This document shows, one piece after another, positions 38,195 to 50,157 of a DNA stretch of 64,000 nucleotides (the first letter of the stretch is position 1; each line of letters starts with the position of its first letter). The stretch comes from Petrolisthes cinctipes (Eukaryota; Arthropoda; Malacostraca; Decapoda; Porcellanidae): NCBI GenBank assembly GCA_033782935.1, contig JAWQEG010000128.1:2046001-2110000 (forward strand), read 5' to 3'. The translations under genes and the position numbers were made by a program. The notes beneath the pieces are model-generated. The model did no database searches. It saw nothing but the letters and a program-made list of their open reading frames with translations, and had not been told where the DNA came from.

Positions 38195-38282
38195 GCTCAA
38201 AACACCCGAAAATTCGATATTTTGGGGTCCCAGAAGCGATCTGTACATGCCTACTCAGTGCTAGAATGTTTTCAAAATATAG
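38195..38282 (+). repeat. 88-bp half B of the satellite monomer
   Basis: Second half of the reference monomer, paralogous to half A. It keeps the same A/T-tract phasing (38199-38202, 38209-38212, 38220-38223) but replaces half A's AAAATCGATATTTT with AAAATTCGATATTTT and ends in the TTTTCAAAATATAG region that forms a short dyad in many monomers. Equal length and ungapped alignment support origin of the 176-bp unit by duplication of an 88-bp ancestor followed by divergence. Confidence 0.9.
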
Positions 38283-38932
38283 GCTCAAACATGCTAAAAA
38301 TCGATATTTTAAGTGTCCAAAGTCGATATGTGCATGCATCATCTGTACCCGTTTATATCTCAAATTCAGGCTCAAAACTCCCGAAAATTCGATATTTTGG
38401 GGTCCCTGAAGCGATCTGTACATGCCTACACAGATGCAGGCCAAAAACATGCTGAAAATCGATATTTTAGGTGCCCAAAGTCAACATGTGTATGCATCTT
38501 CTGCACTCGTTTATATCTCAAATTCAGGCTCAAAACACCCGAAAATCCGATATTTTGGGGTCCCAGAAGCGATCTGTACATGTCTACTCAGTACTAAAAT
38601 GTTTTCAAAATATAGGCTCAAAACATGCTAAAAATCGATATTTTAAGTGTCCAAAGTCGATATGTGCATGCATCATCTGTACCCGTTTATATCTCAAATT
38701 CAGGCTCAAAACACCCGAAAATTCGATATTTTGGGGTCCCAGAAGCGATCTGTACATGCCTACTCAGATGCATGCCCAAAACATGCTGAAAATCGATATT
38801 TTAGGTGCCCAAAGTCAACATGTGTATGCATCATCTGCACTCGTTTATATCTCAAATTCAATCTCAAAACACCCGAAAATTCGATATTTTGGGGTCCCAG
38901 AAGCGATCTGTACATGCCTACTCAGTGTTAGA

Positions 38933-38947
38933 ATATTTTCAAAATAT
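38933..38947. other. Example dyad, A/T-ended form
   Basis: ATATTTT-C-AAAATAT is a perfect 7-bp inverted repeat around one base at the end of half B. It is present in many full-length and 147-bp monomers and absent from the 158-bp class. In the TAGAATG and TAGAATTTTTTC subtypes it is imperfect. Confidence 0.85.
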
Positions 38948-38957
38948 AGGCCCAAAA

Positions 38958-39629
38958 CATGCTAAAAATCGATATTTAGGTGCCCAAAGTCGATATCTCA
39001 AATTCAGGCCCAAAACACCCAAAAATTCGATATTTTGGGGTCCCAGAAGCGATCTGTACATGCCTACTCCGTGTTAGAGTATTTTTAATATACAGGCCCA
39101 AAACATACTGAAAATCGATCTTATAGGTGCCCAAAAGTCGAAATGTGGATGCATCTTTTGTACCTGTTTATATCTCAAATTCAGGCTCAAAACTCCCGAA
39201 AATTCGATAATTTGGGGTCCCAGAAGCGATCTGTACTTGCGTACTCCGTGTTAGAGTATTTTCAAAATACAGGCCCAAATCAAGCTGAAAATCGATATTT
39301 TAGGTGACCAAAGTCAATATGTGTATGCATCTTCTGCACCCGTTTATATTCCAAATTCAACCTCAAGACAACCGAAAATTCGATATTTTTGGGTCCCAGA
39401 AGCAATCTGTACATGCGTACTCAGTGCTAGAATATTTTCAAAATATAGGCTCAAAACATGCTAAAAATCGATATTTTAAGTGTCCACAGTCGATATGTGC
39501 ATGCATCATCTGTACCCGTTTATATCTCAAATTCAGGCTCAAAACACCCGAAAATTCGATATTTTGGGGTCCCTGAAGTGATCTGTACATGCCTACTTAG
39601 TGCTAGGATATTTTTAAAATATAGGCCCA
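38958..39629. repeat. Satellite stretch between HOR blocks
   Basis: About 0.7 kb of monomers, including a short monomer with GATATTTAGGTGCCC (one T fewer), that I could not place in a local duplication. No gene or foreign insertion was seen. Confidence 0.7.
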
Positions 39630-41304
39630 AAACATGCTAAAAATCGATATTTTAGGTGCCCAAAGTCGATATCTCAAATTCAGGCCCAAAACACCCGTAA
39701 ATTCGATATTTTGGGGTCCCAGAAGCGATCTGTACATGCCTACTCCGAGTTAGAGTATTTTCAAAATACAGGCCCAAAACATACTGAAAATCGATCTTTT
39801 AGGAGCCCAAAAGTCTAAATGTGCATGTATCTTCTGTACCCGTTTATATCCCAAATTCAACCTCAAAACACCCGAAAATTCGATATTTTGGGGTCCCAGA
39901 AGCGATCTGTACATGCCTACTCAGATACAGGCCCAAAATATGCTGAAAATCGATATTTTAGGTGCCCAAAGTCAACATGTGTATGCATCTTCTGCACTCG
40001 TTTATATCTCAAATTTATCCTCTAAACACCCGAAAATTCGATAATTTTGGGTCCCAGAAGCGATCTGTACATGTCTAGTCAGTGCTAGAATGTTTTCAAG
40101 ATACAGACCGGAAACATGCTCAAAATCGATATATTAGGTGCCCAAAAGTCAATATGTATACCCGTTTATATCTCAAATTCTGGCTCAAAACACCCGAAAA
40201 TTCGATATTTTGAGGTCCCAGAAGTGATCTGTACATGCATACTCAGAGCTAGAATATTTTCAAAAATACAGGCCCAAAACAAGCTTAAAATCGATATTTT
40301 AGGTGACCAAAGTCAATATGTGTATGCATCTTCTGCACCCGTTTATATCCCAAATTCAACCTCAAAACACCAGAAAATTCGATATTTTTTGGTCCCAGAA
40401 GCGATCTGTACATGCTTACTCAGTGCTAGAATTTTTTCAAAATATAGGCTCAAAACATGCTAAAAATCGATATTTTAAGTGTCCAAAGTCGATATGTGCA
40501 TGGATCATCTGTACCCGTTTATAACTCAATTTCAAGCTCAAAACACCCGAAAATTCGGTATTTTTGGGTCCTAGAAGCGATCTGTACATCCCTACTCCTA
40601 ATTAGAATGTTTTCAAGATACAGACCCAAAACATGCTCAAAATCGATATTTTAGGTGCCCAAAAGTCGATTTGTGCATGCATCATCTGTACCCGTTTATA
40701 TCTCAAATTCAGGCTCAAAACAACCGAAAATTCGATATTTTGGGGTCCCAAAAGCGATCTGTACATGCCTACTCAATGCTAGAATATTTTCAAAATATAG
40801 GCCCAAAACATGCTAAAAATCGATATTTTAGGTGCCCAAAGTCGATATCTCAAATTCAAGCCCAAAACACCCAAAAACTCGATATTTTGGGGTCACAGAA
40901 GCGATCTGTACATGCCTACTCCGTGTTAGAGTATTTTCAATATACAGGCCCAAAACATACTGAAAATCGATCTTTTAGGTGCCCAAAAGTCGATATGTGG
41001 ATGCATCTACAGTACCCGTTTATATCTCAAATTCAGGCTCAAAACACCCGAAAATTCGATATTTTGGGGTCCCAGAAGCGATCTGTATTTGCCTACTCCG
41101 TGTTAGAGTATTTTTAAAATACAGGCCCACAACAAGCTGAAAATCGATATTTTAAGTGACCAAAGTCAATATGTGTATGCATCTTCTGCACCCGTTTATA
41201 TCCCAAATTCAACCTCAAAACACCCGAAAATTCGATATTTTGGGGCCCCAGAAGCGATCTGTTCATGCCTACTCAGTGCTAGAATTTCTTCAAAATATAG
41301 GCAC
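39630..41304. repeat. 1,675-bp tandem duplication, copy 1
   Basis: Matches 41305-42870 at a constant 1,675 bp. Shared markers are CTACTCCGAGTTAGAG, TTTTAGGAGCCCAAAAG, GTGCATGTATCTTC, a 165-bp monomer, ATGGATCATCTG, GTCGATTTGTGC and CTGTATTTGCC. Confidence 0.85.
40115..40279 (+). repeat. 165-bp monomer with a 13-bp deletion in half A
   Basis: AATATGTATACCCG replaces the usual GATATGTGCATGCATCTTCTGTACCCG, removing 13 bp of the TGCATGCA segment. It is a third, independent deletion in the region lost by the 147-bp class. A second copy at 41790-41954 reads GATATGTGTACCCG. Confidence 0.85.
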
Positions 41305-42870
41305 AAAACATGCTAAAAATCGATATTTTAGGTGCCCAAAGTCGATATCTCAAATTCAGGCCCTAAACACCCAAAAATTCGATATTTTGGGGTCCCAGAA
41401 ACGATCTGTACATGCCTACTCCGAGTTAGAGTATTTTCAAAATACAGGCCCAAAACATACTGAAAATCGATTTTTAGGAGCCCAAAAGTCGATATGTGCA
41501 TGTATCTTCTGTACCCGTTTATATCCCAAATTCAACCTCAAAACATCCGAAAATTCGATATTTTGGGGTCCCAGAAGCGATCTGTACATGCCTACTCAGA
41601 TACATGCCCAAAACATGCTGAAAATCGATATTTTAGGTGCCCAAAGTCAACATGTGTATGCATCTTCTGCACTCGTTTATATCTCAAATTCATCCTCAAA
41701 ACACCCGAAAATTCGATAATTTTGGGTCCCAGAAGCGATCTGTACATGTCTAGTCAGTGCTAGAATGTTTTCAAGATACAGACCCGAAACATGCTCAAAA
41801 TCGATATATTAGGTGCCAAAAAGTCGATATGTGTACCCGTTTATATCTCAAATTCTGGCTCAAAATACCCGAAAATTCGATATTTTGGGGTCCCAGAAGT
41901 GATCTGTACATGCATACTCAGTGCTAGAATATTTTCAAAATTACAGGCCCAAAACAAGCTTAAAATCGATATTTTAGGTGACTTAAGTCAATATGTGTAT
42001 GCATCTTCGGCACCCGTTTATATCCCAAATTTAACCTCAAAACACCCGAAAATTCGATATTTTTTGGTCCCAGAAGCGATCTGTACATGCTTACTCAGTG
42101 CTAGAATTTTTTCAAAATATAGGCTCAAAACATGCTAAAAATCGATATTTTAAGTGTCCAAAGTCGATATGTGCATGGATCATCTGTACCCGTTTATATC
42201 TCAATTTCAAGCTCAAAACACCCGAAAATTCGGTATTTTTGGGTCCTAGAAGCGATCTGTACATCCCTACTCCTAGTTAGAATGTTTTCAAGATACAGAC
42301 CCAAAACATGCTCAAAATCGATATTTTAGGTGCCCAAAAGTCGATTTGTGCATGCATCATCTGTACCCGTTTATATCTCAAATTCAAGCTCAAAACAACC
42401 TAAAATTTGATATTTTGGGGTCCCAAAAGCGATCTGTACATGCCTACTCAATGCTAGAATATTTTCAAAATATAGGCCCAAAACATGCTAAAAATCGATA
42501 TTTTAGGTGCCCAAAGTCGATATCTCAAATTCAAGCCCAAAACACCCAAAAATTCGATATTTTGGGGTCCCAAAAGCGATCTGTACATGCCTACTCCGTG
42601 TTAGAGTATTTTCAATATACAGGCCCAAAACATACTGAAAATCGATCTTTTAGGTGCCCAAAAGTCGATATGTGAATGCATCTTCTGTACCCGTTTATAT
42701 CTCAAATTCAGGCTGAAAACACCCAAAAATTCGATATTTTGGGGTCCCAGAAGCGATCTGTATTTGCCTACTCCGTGTTAGAGTATTTTTAAAATACAGG
42801 CCCACAACAAGCTGAAAATCGATATTTTAGGTGACCAAAGTCAATATGTGTATGCATCTTCTGCACCCGT
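41305..42870. repeat. 1,675-bp duplication, copy 2, incomplete
   Basis: Follows copy 1 with scattered substitutions (CTTAAGTC for CCAAAGTC near 41983, TTAAAATTTGATATT near 42402) and ends near 42870, where CCCGTTTAAATCTC begins the first unit of the 7-mer HOR. Confidence 0.82.
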
Positions 42871-45800
42871 TTAAATCTCAAATTTAGGCTCAAAACACCC
42901 GAAAACTCGATATTTTGGGGTCCCATAAGTGATCTGTATATGCCTACTTAGTGCTAGAATTTTTTTAAAATATAGGCTCAAAACATGCTAAAAATCGATA
43001 TTTTAAGTGTCCAAAGTCGATATGTGCATGCATCTTCTGTACCCGTTTATATCTCAAATTCAGGCTCAAAACACCCGAAAATTCGATATTTTTGGATTCC
43101 AGAAGAAATGTGTACATGCCTACTCCTAGTTAGAGTATTTTCAAACTACAGGCCCAAAATATGCTCAAAATCGATATTTTAGGTGCCCAAAGTCAATATG
43201 TGCATGCATCTTCTGTACCCGTTTATATCTCAAATTCAGGCTCAAAACACCCGAATATTCGGTATTTTTGGGTCCTAGAAGCGATCTGTACATCTCTACT
43301 TCTAGTTAGAATGTTTTCAAGATACAGACCCAAAACATACTCAAAATCGATATTTTAGGTGCCCAAAAGTCGATATGTGCATGCATCTTCTGTACCCGTT
43401 TATATCTCAAATTCAGGCTCAAAACACCCGAAAATTTGATATTTTGGGGTCCCAGAAGCGATCTGTACATGCCTTCTCAGTGCTAGAATATTTTCAAAAT
43501 ATAGGCCAAAAACATGCTAAAAATCGATATTTTAGGTGCCCAAAGTCGATATCTCAAATTCATGCCCAAAACACCCGAAAATTCGATATTTTGGGGTCCC
43601 AAAAGCGATCTGTACATGCCTACTCCGTGTTAGAGTATTTTCAATATACAGGCCCAAAACATACTGAAAATCGATCTTTTAGGTGCCCAAAAGTCGATAT
43701 GTGGATGCATCTTCTGTACCCGTTTATATCTCAAATTCAGGCTCAAAACACCCGAAAATTCGATATTTTGGGGTCCCAGAAGCGATCTGTATTTGCCTAC
43801 TCCGTGTTAGAGTATTTTTAAAATACAGGCCCACAACAAGCTGAAAATCGATATTTTAGGTGACCAAAGTCAATATGTGTATGCATCTTCTGCACCCGTT
43901 TATATCCCAAATTCAACCTCAAAACACCCGAAAATTCGATATTTTTGGGTCCCAGAAGCGATCTGTACATGCCTACTCAGTGCTAGAATTTCTATAAAAA
44001 TATAGGCACAAAACATGCTAAAAATCGATATTTTAAGTGTCCAAAGTCGATATGTGCATGCATCATATGTACCCGTTTATATCTCAAATTTAGGCTCAAA
44101 ACACCCGAAAACTCGATATTTTGGGGTCCCATAAGTGATCTGTATATGCCTACTTAGTGCTAGAATTTTTTTAAAATATAGGCTCAAAACATGCTAAAAA
44201 TCGATATTTTAAGTGTCCAAAGTCGATATGTGCATGCATCTTCTGTACCCGTTTATATCTCAAATTCAGGCTCAAAACACCCGAAAATTCGATATTTTTG
44301 GATTCCAGAAGAAATGTGTACATGCCTACTCCTAGTTAGAGTATTTTCAAACTACAGGCCCAAAATATGCTCAAAATCGATATTTTAGGTGCCCAAAGTC
44401 AATATGTGCATGCATCTTCTGTACCCGTTTATATCTCAAATTCAGGCTCAAAACACCCGAATATTCGGTATTTTTGGGTCCTAGAAGCGATCTGTACATC
44501 TCTACTTCTAGTTAGAATGTTTTCAAGATACAGACCCAAAACATGCTCAAAATCGATATTTTAGGTGCCCAAAAGTCGATATGTGCATGCATCTTCTGTA
44601 CCCGTTTATATCTCAAATTCAGGCTCAAAACACCCGAAAATTCGATATTTTGGGGTCCCAGAAGCGATCTGTACATGCCTACTCAGTGCTAGAATATTTT
44701 CAAAATATAGGCCCAAAACATGCTAAAAATCGATATTTTAGGTGCCCAAAGTCGATATCTCAAATTCATGCCCAAAACACCCGAAAATTCGATATTTTGG
44801 GGTCCCAAAAGCGATCTGTACATGCCTATTCCGTGTTAGAGTATTTTCAATATACAGGCCCAAAACATACTGAAAATCGATCTTTTAGGTGCCCAAAAGT
44901 CGATATGTGGATGCATCTTCTGTACCCGTTTATATCTCAAATTCAGGCTCAAAACACCCGAAAATTCGATATTTTTCGGGTCCCAGAAGCGATCTCTATT
45001 TGCCTACTCCGTGTTAGAGTATTTTTAAAATACAGGCCCACAACAAGCTGAAAATCGATATTTTAGGTGACCAAAGTCAATATGTGTATGCATCTTCTGC
45101 ACCCGTTTATATCCCAAATTCAACCTCAAAACACCCGAAAATTCGATATTTTGGGGTCCCAGAAGCGATCTGTACATGCCTACTCAGTGCTAGAATTTCT
45201 ATAAAAATATAGGCACAAAACATGCTAAAAATCGATATTTTAAGTGTCCAAAGTCGATATGTGCATGCATCATATGTACCCGTTTATATCTCAAATTTAG
45301 GCTCAAAACACCCGAAAACTCGATATTTTGGGGTCCCATAAGTGATCTGTATATGCCTACTTAGTGCTAGAATTTTTTTAAAATATAGGCTCAAAACATG
45401 CTAAAAATCGATATTTTAAGTGTCCAAAGTCGATATGTGCATGCATCTTCTGTACCCGTTTATATCTCAAATTCAGGCTCAAAACACCCGAAAATTCGAT
45501 ATTTTTGGATTCCAGAAGAAATGTGTACATGCCTACTCCTAGTTAGAGTATTTTCAAACTACAGGCCCAAAATATGCTCAAAATCGATATTTTAGGTGCC
45601 CAAAGTCAATATGTGCATGCATCTTCTGTACCCGTTTATATCTCAAATTCAGGCTCAAAACACCCGAATATTCGGTATTTTTGGGTCCTAGAAGCGATCT
45701 GTACATCTCTACTTCTAGTTAGAATGTTTTCAAGATACAGACCCAAAACATGCTCAAAATCGATATTTTAGGTGCCCAAAAGTCGATATGTGCATGCATC

Positions 45801-47480
45801 TTCTGTACCCGTTTATATCTCAAATTCAGGCTCAAAACACCGAAAATTCGATATTTTGGGGTCCCAGAAGCGATCTGTACATGCCTACTCAGTGCTAGAA
45901 TATTTTCAAAATATAGGCCCAAAACATGCTAAAAATCGATATTTTAGGTGCCCAAAGTCGATATCTCAAATTCATGCCCAAAACACCCGAAAATTCGATA
46001 TTTTGGGGTCCCAAAAGCGATCTGTACATGCCTATTCCGTGTTAGAGTATTTTCAATATACAGGCCCAAAACATACTGAAAATCGATCTTTTAGGTGCCC
46101 AAAAGTCGATATGTGGATGCATCTTCTGTACCCGTTTATATCTCAAATTCAGGCTCAAAACACCCGAAAATTCGATATTTTTCGGGTCCCAGAAGCGATC
46201 TCTATTTGCCTACTCCGTGTTAGAGTATTTTTAAAATACAGGCCCACAACAAGCTGAAAATCGATATTTTAGGTGACCAAAGTCAATATGTGTATGCATC
46301 TTCTGCACCCGTTTATATCCCAAATTCAACCTCAAAACACCCGAAAATTCGATATTTTGGGGTCCCAGAAGCGATCTGTACATGCCTACTCAGTGCTAAA
46401 ATTTCTATGAAAATATAGGCACAAAACATGCTAAAAATCGATATTTTAAGTGTCCAAAGTCGATATGTGCATGCATCATATGTACCCGTTTATATCTCAA
46501 ATTTAGGCTCAAAACACCCGAAAACTCGATATTTTGGGGTCCCATAAGTGATCTGTATATGCCTACTTAGTGCTAGAATTTTTTTAAAATATAGGCTCAA
46601 AACATGCTAAAAATCGATATTTTAAGTGTCCAAAGTCGATATGTGCATGCATCTTCTGTACTCGTTTATATCTCAAATTCAGGCTCAAAACACCCAAAAA
46701 TTCGATATTTTTGGATTCCAGAAGATATGTGTACATGCCTACTCCTAGTTAGAGTATTTTCAAACTACAGGCCCAAAATATGCTCAAAATCGATATTTTA
46801 GGTGCCCAAAGTCAATATGTGCATGCATCTTCTGTACCCGTTTATATCTCAAATTCAGGCTCAAAACACCCGAATATTCGGTATTTTTAGGTCCTAGAAG
46901 CGATCTGTGCATCTCTACTTCTAGTTAGAATGTTTTCAAGATACAGACCCAAAACATGCTCAAAATCGATATTTTAGGTGCCCAAAAGTCGATATGTGCA
47001 TGAATCTTCTGTACCCGTTTATATCTTAAATTCAGGCTCAAAACACCCGAAAATTCGATATTTTGGGGTCCCAGAAGCGATCTGTACATGCCTACTCAGT
47101 GCTAGAATATTTTCAAAATATAGGCCCAAAACATGCTAAAAATCGATATTTTAGGTGCCCAAAGTCGATATCTCAAATTCATGCCCAAAACACCCGAAAA
47201 TTCGATTTTGGAGTCCCAGAAGCGATCTGTACATGTCTACTCCGTGTTAGAGTATTTTCAATATACAGGCCGAAAACATACTGAAAATCGATCCTTTAGG
47301 TGCCCAAAAGTCGATATGTGGATGCATCTTCTGTACCCGTTTATATCTCAAATTCAGGCTCAAAACACCCGAAAATTCGATATTTTGGGGTCCACGAAGC
47401 GATCTGTACTTGCCTACTCCGTGTTAGAGTATTTTCAAAATTCAGGCCCAAAACAAGCTGAAAATCGATATTTTAGGTGA
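42868..47480. repeat. 1,206-bp seven-monomer HOR, about 3.8 copies
   Basis: Equivalent monomers at 42985, 44191, 45398 and 46604 are 1,206, 1,207 and 1,206 bp apart. Each unit holds seven monomers, one of them 147 bp (43513-43659 in the first). Markers are AAATTTAGGCTC with AAAACTCGATATT, CCCATAAGTGATCTGTATATG, GGATTCCAGAAGAAATGTG, CGAATATTCGG, CATGCCCAAAAC and AATTTCTATAAAAATATAGG. Copies 2 and 3 share ATTTTTCGGGTCCC and CCTATTCCG and are closest to each other. Copy 4 has private changes (GAAGATATGTG, TTCGATTTTGGAGTCC) and drifts away near 47400. Confidence 0.9.
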
Positions 47481-48315
47481 CCAAAGTCAACATGTGTATG
47501 CATCTTCTGCACTCGTTTATATCTCAAATTCAACCTCAAAACACCCGAAAATTCGATAATTTTGGGTCCCAGAAGCGATCTGTACATGTCTTGTCTGTGC
47601 TAAAATGTTTTCAAAATATAGGCTCAAGACATACTAAAAATCGATATTTTAAGTGTCCAAAGTCGATATGTGCATGCATCTTCAGTACCCGTTTATATCT
47701 TAAATTCAGGTTAAAAACACCCGAAAATTCGATATTTTGGGGTCCCAGAAGCGATCTGTACATGCCTACTCAGTGCTAGAATTTCTATAAAAATATAGGC
47801 ACAAAACATGATAAAAATCGATATTTTAAGTGTCCAAAGTCGATATGTGCATGCATCATATGTACCCGTTTATATCTCAAATTTAGGCTCAAAACACCCG
47901 AAAATTCGATTTTGGAGTCCCAGAAGCGATCTGTACATGCCTACTCCGTGTTAGAGTATTTTCAATATACAGGCCGAAAACATACTGAAAATCGATCCTT
48001 TAGGTGCCCAAAAGTCGATATGTGGATGCATCTTCTGTACCCGTTTATATCTCAAATTCAGGCTCCAAACACCCGAAAATTCGATATTTTGGGGTCCCAG
48101 AAGCGATCTGTACAAGCCTACTCAGATGCAGGCCCAAAATATGCTGAAAATCGATATTTTAGGTGCCCAAAGTCAAAATGTGTATGCATCTTCTGCACTC
48201 GTTTATATCTCAAATTTAACCTTAAAACACCCGAAAATTCGATAATTTTGGGTCCCAGAAGCGATCTGTACATGCCTACTCCTAGTTAGAGTATTTTCAA
48301 AATACAGGCCCAAAA

Positions 48316-48461
48316 CATGCTGAAAATCGATATTTTAGGTGCCCAAAGTCAATATGTGCATGCATCTTCTGTACACCCGAAAATTCGGTATTTTTGGGTC
48401 CTAGAAGCGATCTGTACATGCCTACTCATGGCTAGAATATTTTCAAAATATAGGCCCAAAA
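48316..48461 (+). repeat. 146-bp monomer with a 30-bp deletion across the half A/half B join
   Basis: CTTCTGTACACCCGAAAATTC shows that CTGTAC of half A is joined to ACCCGAAAA of half B, losing 30 bp. A second copy lies at 51324-51469. It differs from the 147-bp class, whose join is GATATCTCAAA. In this copy half B also continues directly into ACTCATGGCTAG, where the partner instead has ACTCCTAGTTAG and one more monomer. Confidence 0.82.
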
Positions 48462-49835
48462 CATGCTAAAAATCGATATTTTAGGTTCCCAATGTCGATT
48501 TCTCAAATTTAGGCCCAAAACACCCAAAAATTCCATATTTTGGGGTCCCAGAAGCGATCTGTACATGCCTACTCCTTGTTAGAGTATTTTCAATATACAG
48601 GCCCAAAACATACTGAAAATCGATCTTTTAGGTGCCCAAAAGTCGATATATGCATGCATCTTCTGTACCCGTTTATATCTCAAATTCAGGCTCAAAACAC
48701 CCAAAAATTCGATATTTTGGGGTCCCAGAAGCGATCTGTACATCCCTACTCCTAGTTTGAATGTTTTCATGATACAGACCCAAAATATGCTCAAAATCGA
48801 TATTTTAGGTTCCCAAAGTCAATATGTGCATGCTTCTGTACCCGTTTATATCTCAAATTCAGGCTCAAAACACCCAAAAATTCGGTATTTTATGGTCCTA
48901 GAAGCGATCTGTACATCCCTACTCCTAGTTAGAATGTTTTCAAGATACAGACCCAAAACATGCTCAAAATCGATATTTTAGGTGCCTAAAAGTCGATATG
49001 TGCATGCATCTTCTGTACCCGTTTATATCTCAAATACAGGCCCAAAACACCCGAAAATTTGATATTTTGGGGTCCCAGAAGCGATCTGTACTTGCCTACT
49101 CCGTGTTAGAGTATTTTCAAAATACAGGCCCATAACAAGCTTAAATTGATATTTTAGGTGACCAAAGTCAATATGTGTATGCATCTTCTGCACCCGTTTA
49201 TATCCCAAATTCAACCTCAAAACACCCGAAAATTCGATATTTTTGGGTCCCAGAAGCGATCTGTACATGCCTACTCAGTGCTAGAATTTTTTCAAAATAT
49301 AGGTTCAAAACAGGCTAAAAATCGAAATTTTAAGTGTCCAAAGTCGATATGTGCATGCATCATCTGTACCCGTTTATATCTCAAATTTAGGCTCAAAACA
49401 CCCGAAAACTCGATATTTTGGGGTCCCAGAAGTGATCTGTACATGCCTACTTAGTGCTAGAATATTTTCAAAATATAGGCCCAAAACATGCTAAAAATCG
49501 ATATTTTATGTGCTCAAAGTCGATATCTGAAATTCAGGCACAAAACACTCGAAAATTCGATATTTTGGGGTCCCAGAAGCGAACTGTACATGCCTACTCC
49601 GTGTTAGAGTATTTTAAAAATACAGGCCCAAAACATACTGAAAATCGATCTTTTAGGTGCCCAAAAGTCGATATGTGCATGCATCTTCTGTACCCGTTTA
49701 TATCTCAAATTCAGGCTCCAAACACCCGAAAATTCGATATTTTGGGCTCCCAGAAGCGATCTGTACAAGCCTACTCAGTTGCAGGCCCAAAATATGCTGA
49801 AAATCGATATTTTAGGTGCCCAAAGTCAAAATGTG

Positions 49836-49845
49836 TATGCACTCG
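49836..49845 (+). other. 9-bp slippage deletion between TGCA repeats
   Basis: TATGCACTCG replaces TATGCATCTTCTGCACTCG. The lost 9 bp are bounded by TGCA on both sides. The duplicate at 52490-52508 is intact, and the offset between the two copies changes from 2,657 to 2,666 bp exactly here. The deletion is therefore private to this copy. Confidence 0.88.
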
Positions 49846-50157
49846 TTTATATCTCAAATTAAACCTAAAAACACCCGAAAATTCGATAATTTTGGGTCCC
49901 AGAAGCGATCTGTACATGTCTAGTCAGTGCTAGAATGTTTTCAAAATATAGGCTCAAAATATACTAAAATTCGATATTTTAAGTGTCCAAAGTCGATATG
50001 TGCATGCATCATCTGTACCCGTTTATATCTCAAATTCAGGTTAAAAACACCCGAAAATTCGATATTTTTGGGTCCCAGAAGCGATCTGTACATGCCTACT
50101 CCTAGTTAGAGTATTTTCAAAATACAGGCCCAAAACATGCTGAAAATCGATATTTTA

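Larger units (their letters stand above)
38107..38282 (+). repeat. Representative full-length 176-bp monomer
   Basis: A typical full unit written in the phase that exposes its dimeric structure. It runs from GCTCAAAACATGC to the base before the next GCTCAAA. It contains a ClaI-type ATCGAT, the palindromic TGCATGCA, CCCGTTTATAT, the CCCGAAAATTCGAT block and the ATTTTGGGGTCCC block. By-eye majority composition is about 39% GC with six CpG dinucleotides. It lies in a stretch with low-order HOR, so it is a convenient reference for comparing variants elsewhere. Confidence 0.95.
37782..38957. repeat. 334-bp two-monomer HOR, three copies plus one extra monomer
   Basis: Starts at 37782, 37940, 38115, 38290, 38448, 38624, 38782 and 38958 give lengths 158, 175, 175, 158, 176, 158, 176. 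A dyad-less 158-bp monomer (AAGTGTCC ... ACTCAGATGCAGG) alternates with a 175/176-bp monomer (GTCAACATG type); one extra 175-bp monomer sits at 38115-38289. This is the shortest HOR in the window. A single base lost at GGTTCAAACATGC and at GGCTCAAACATGC marks two of the units. Confidence 0.85.
47299..50157. repeat. Mosaic duplicated block, upstream part
   Basis: Pieces recur downstream at different offsets: 47299-47725 at 2,859 bp (GGTCCACGAAGC, GTCTTGTCTGTGC, CTTCAGTACCC); about 48010-48400 at 3,008 bp; 48480-48932 at 3,185 bp (CCCAATGTCGATTTC, TTCCATATTTTGGG, TTTTCATGATACAG); 49461-49840 at 2,657 bp and 49841-50157 at 2,666 bp. The piece 47905-48005 (TTTTGGAGTCCC, GGCCGAAAAC, ATCGATCCTTT) also repeats 47201-47300 at 704 bp. 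The block reads as several overlapping unequal exchanges. Confidence 0.78.

Noticed and set aside
38107..38282. Match to well-known satellites (human alpha, Arabidopsis 178-bp, soybean 91/92-bp)
   Set aside because: Length is similar to some of them, but the sequence words I remember for those families are not present. I cannot assign a family from memory.
38933..38947. Dyad plus T-rich run as a transcription terminator
   Set aside because: The arms are only 7 bp and AT-rich, the element is repeated in hundreds of monomers, and there is no transcription unit.
41156..41719. Longest open frame (187 codons, + strand)
   Set aside because: Its peptide words recur in hundreds of other frames across the window with satellite periodicity. 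It begins and ends inside ordinary monomers, with no ribosome-binding or promoter context and no recognisable domain.
44970..44990. Full CENP-B box in the 7-mer HOR (TTCGATATTTTTCGGG)
   Set aside because: The spacing between TTCG and CGGG is 8 bp, not the required 7, so it is not a match.
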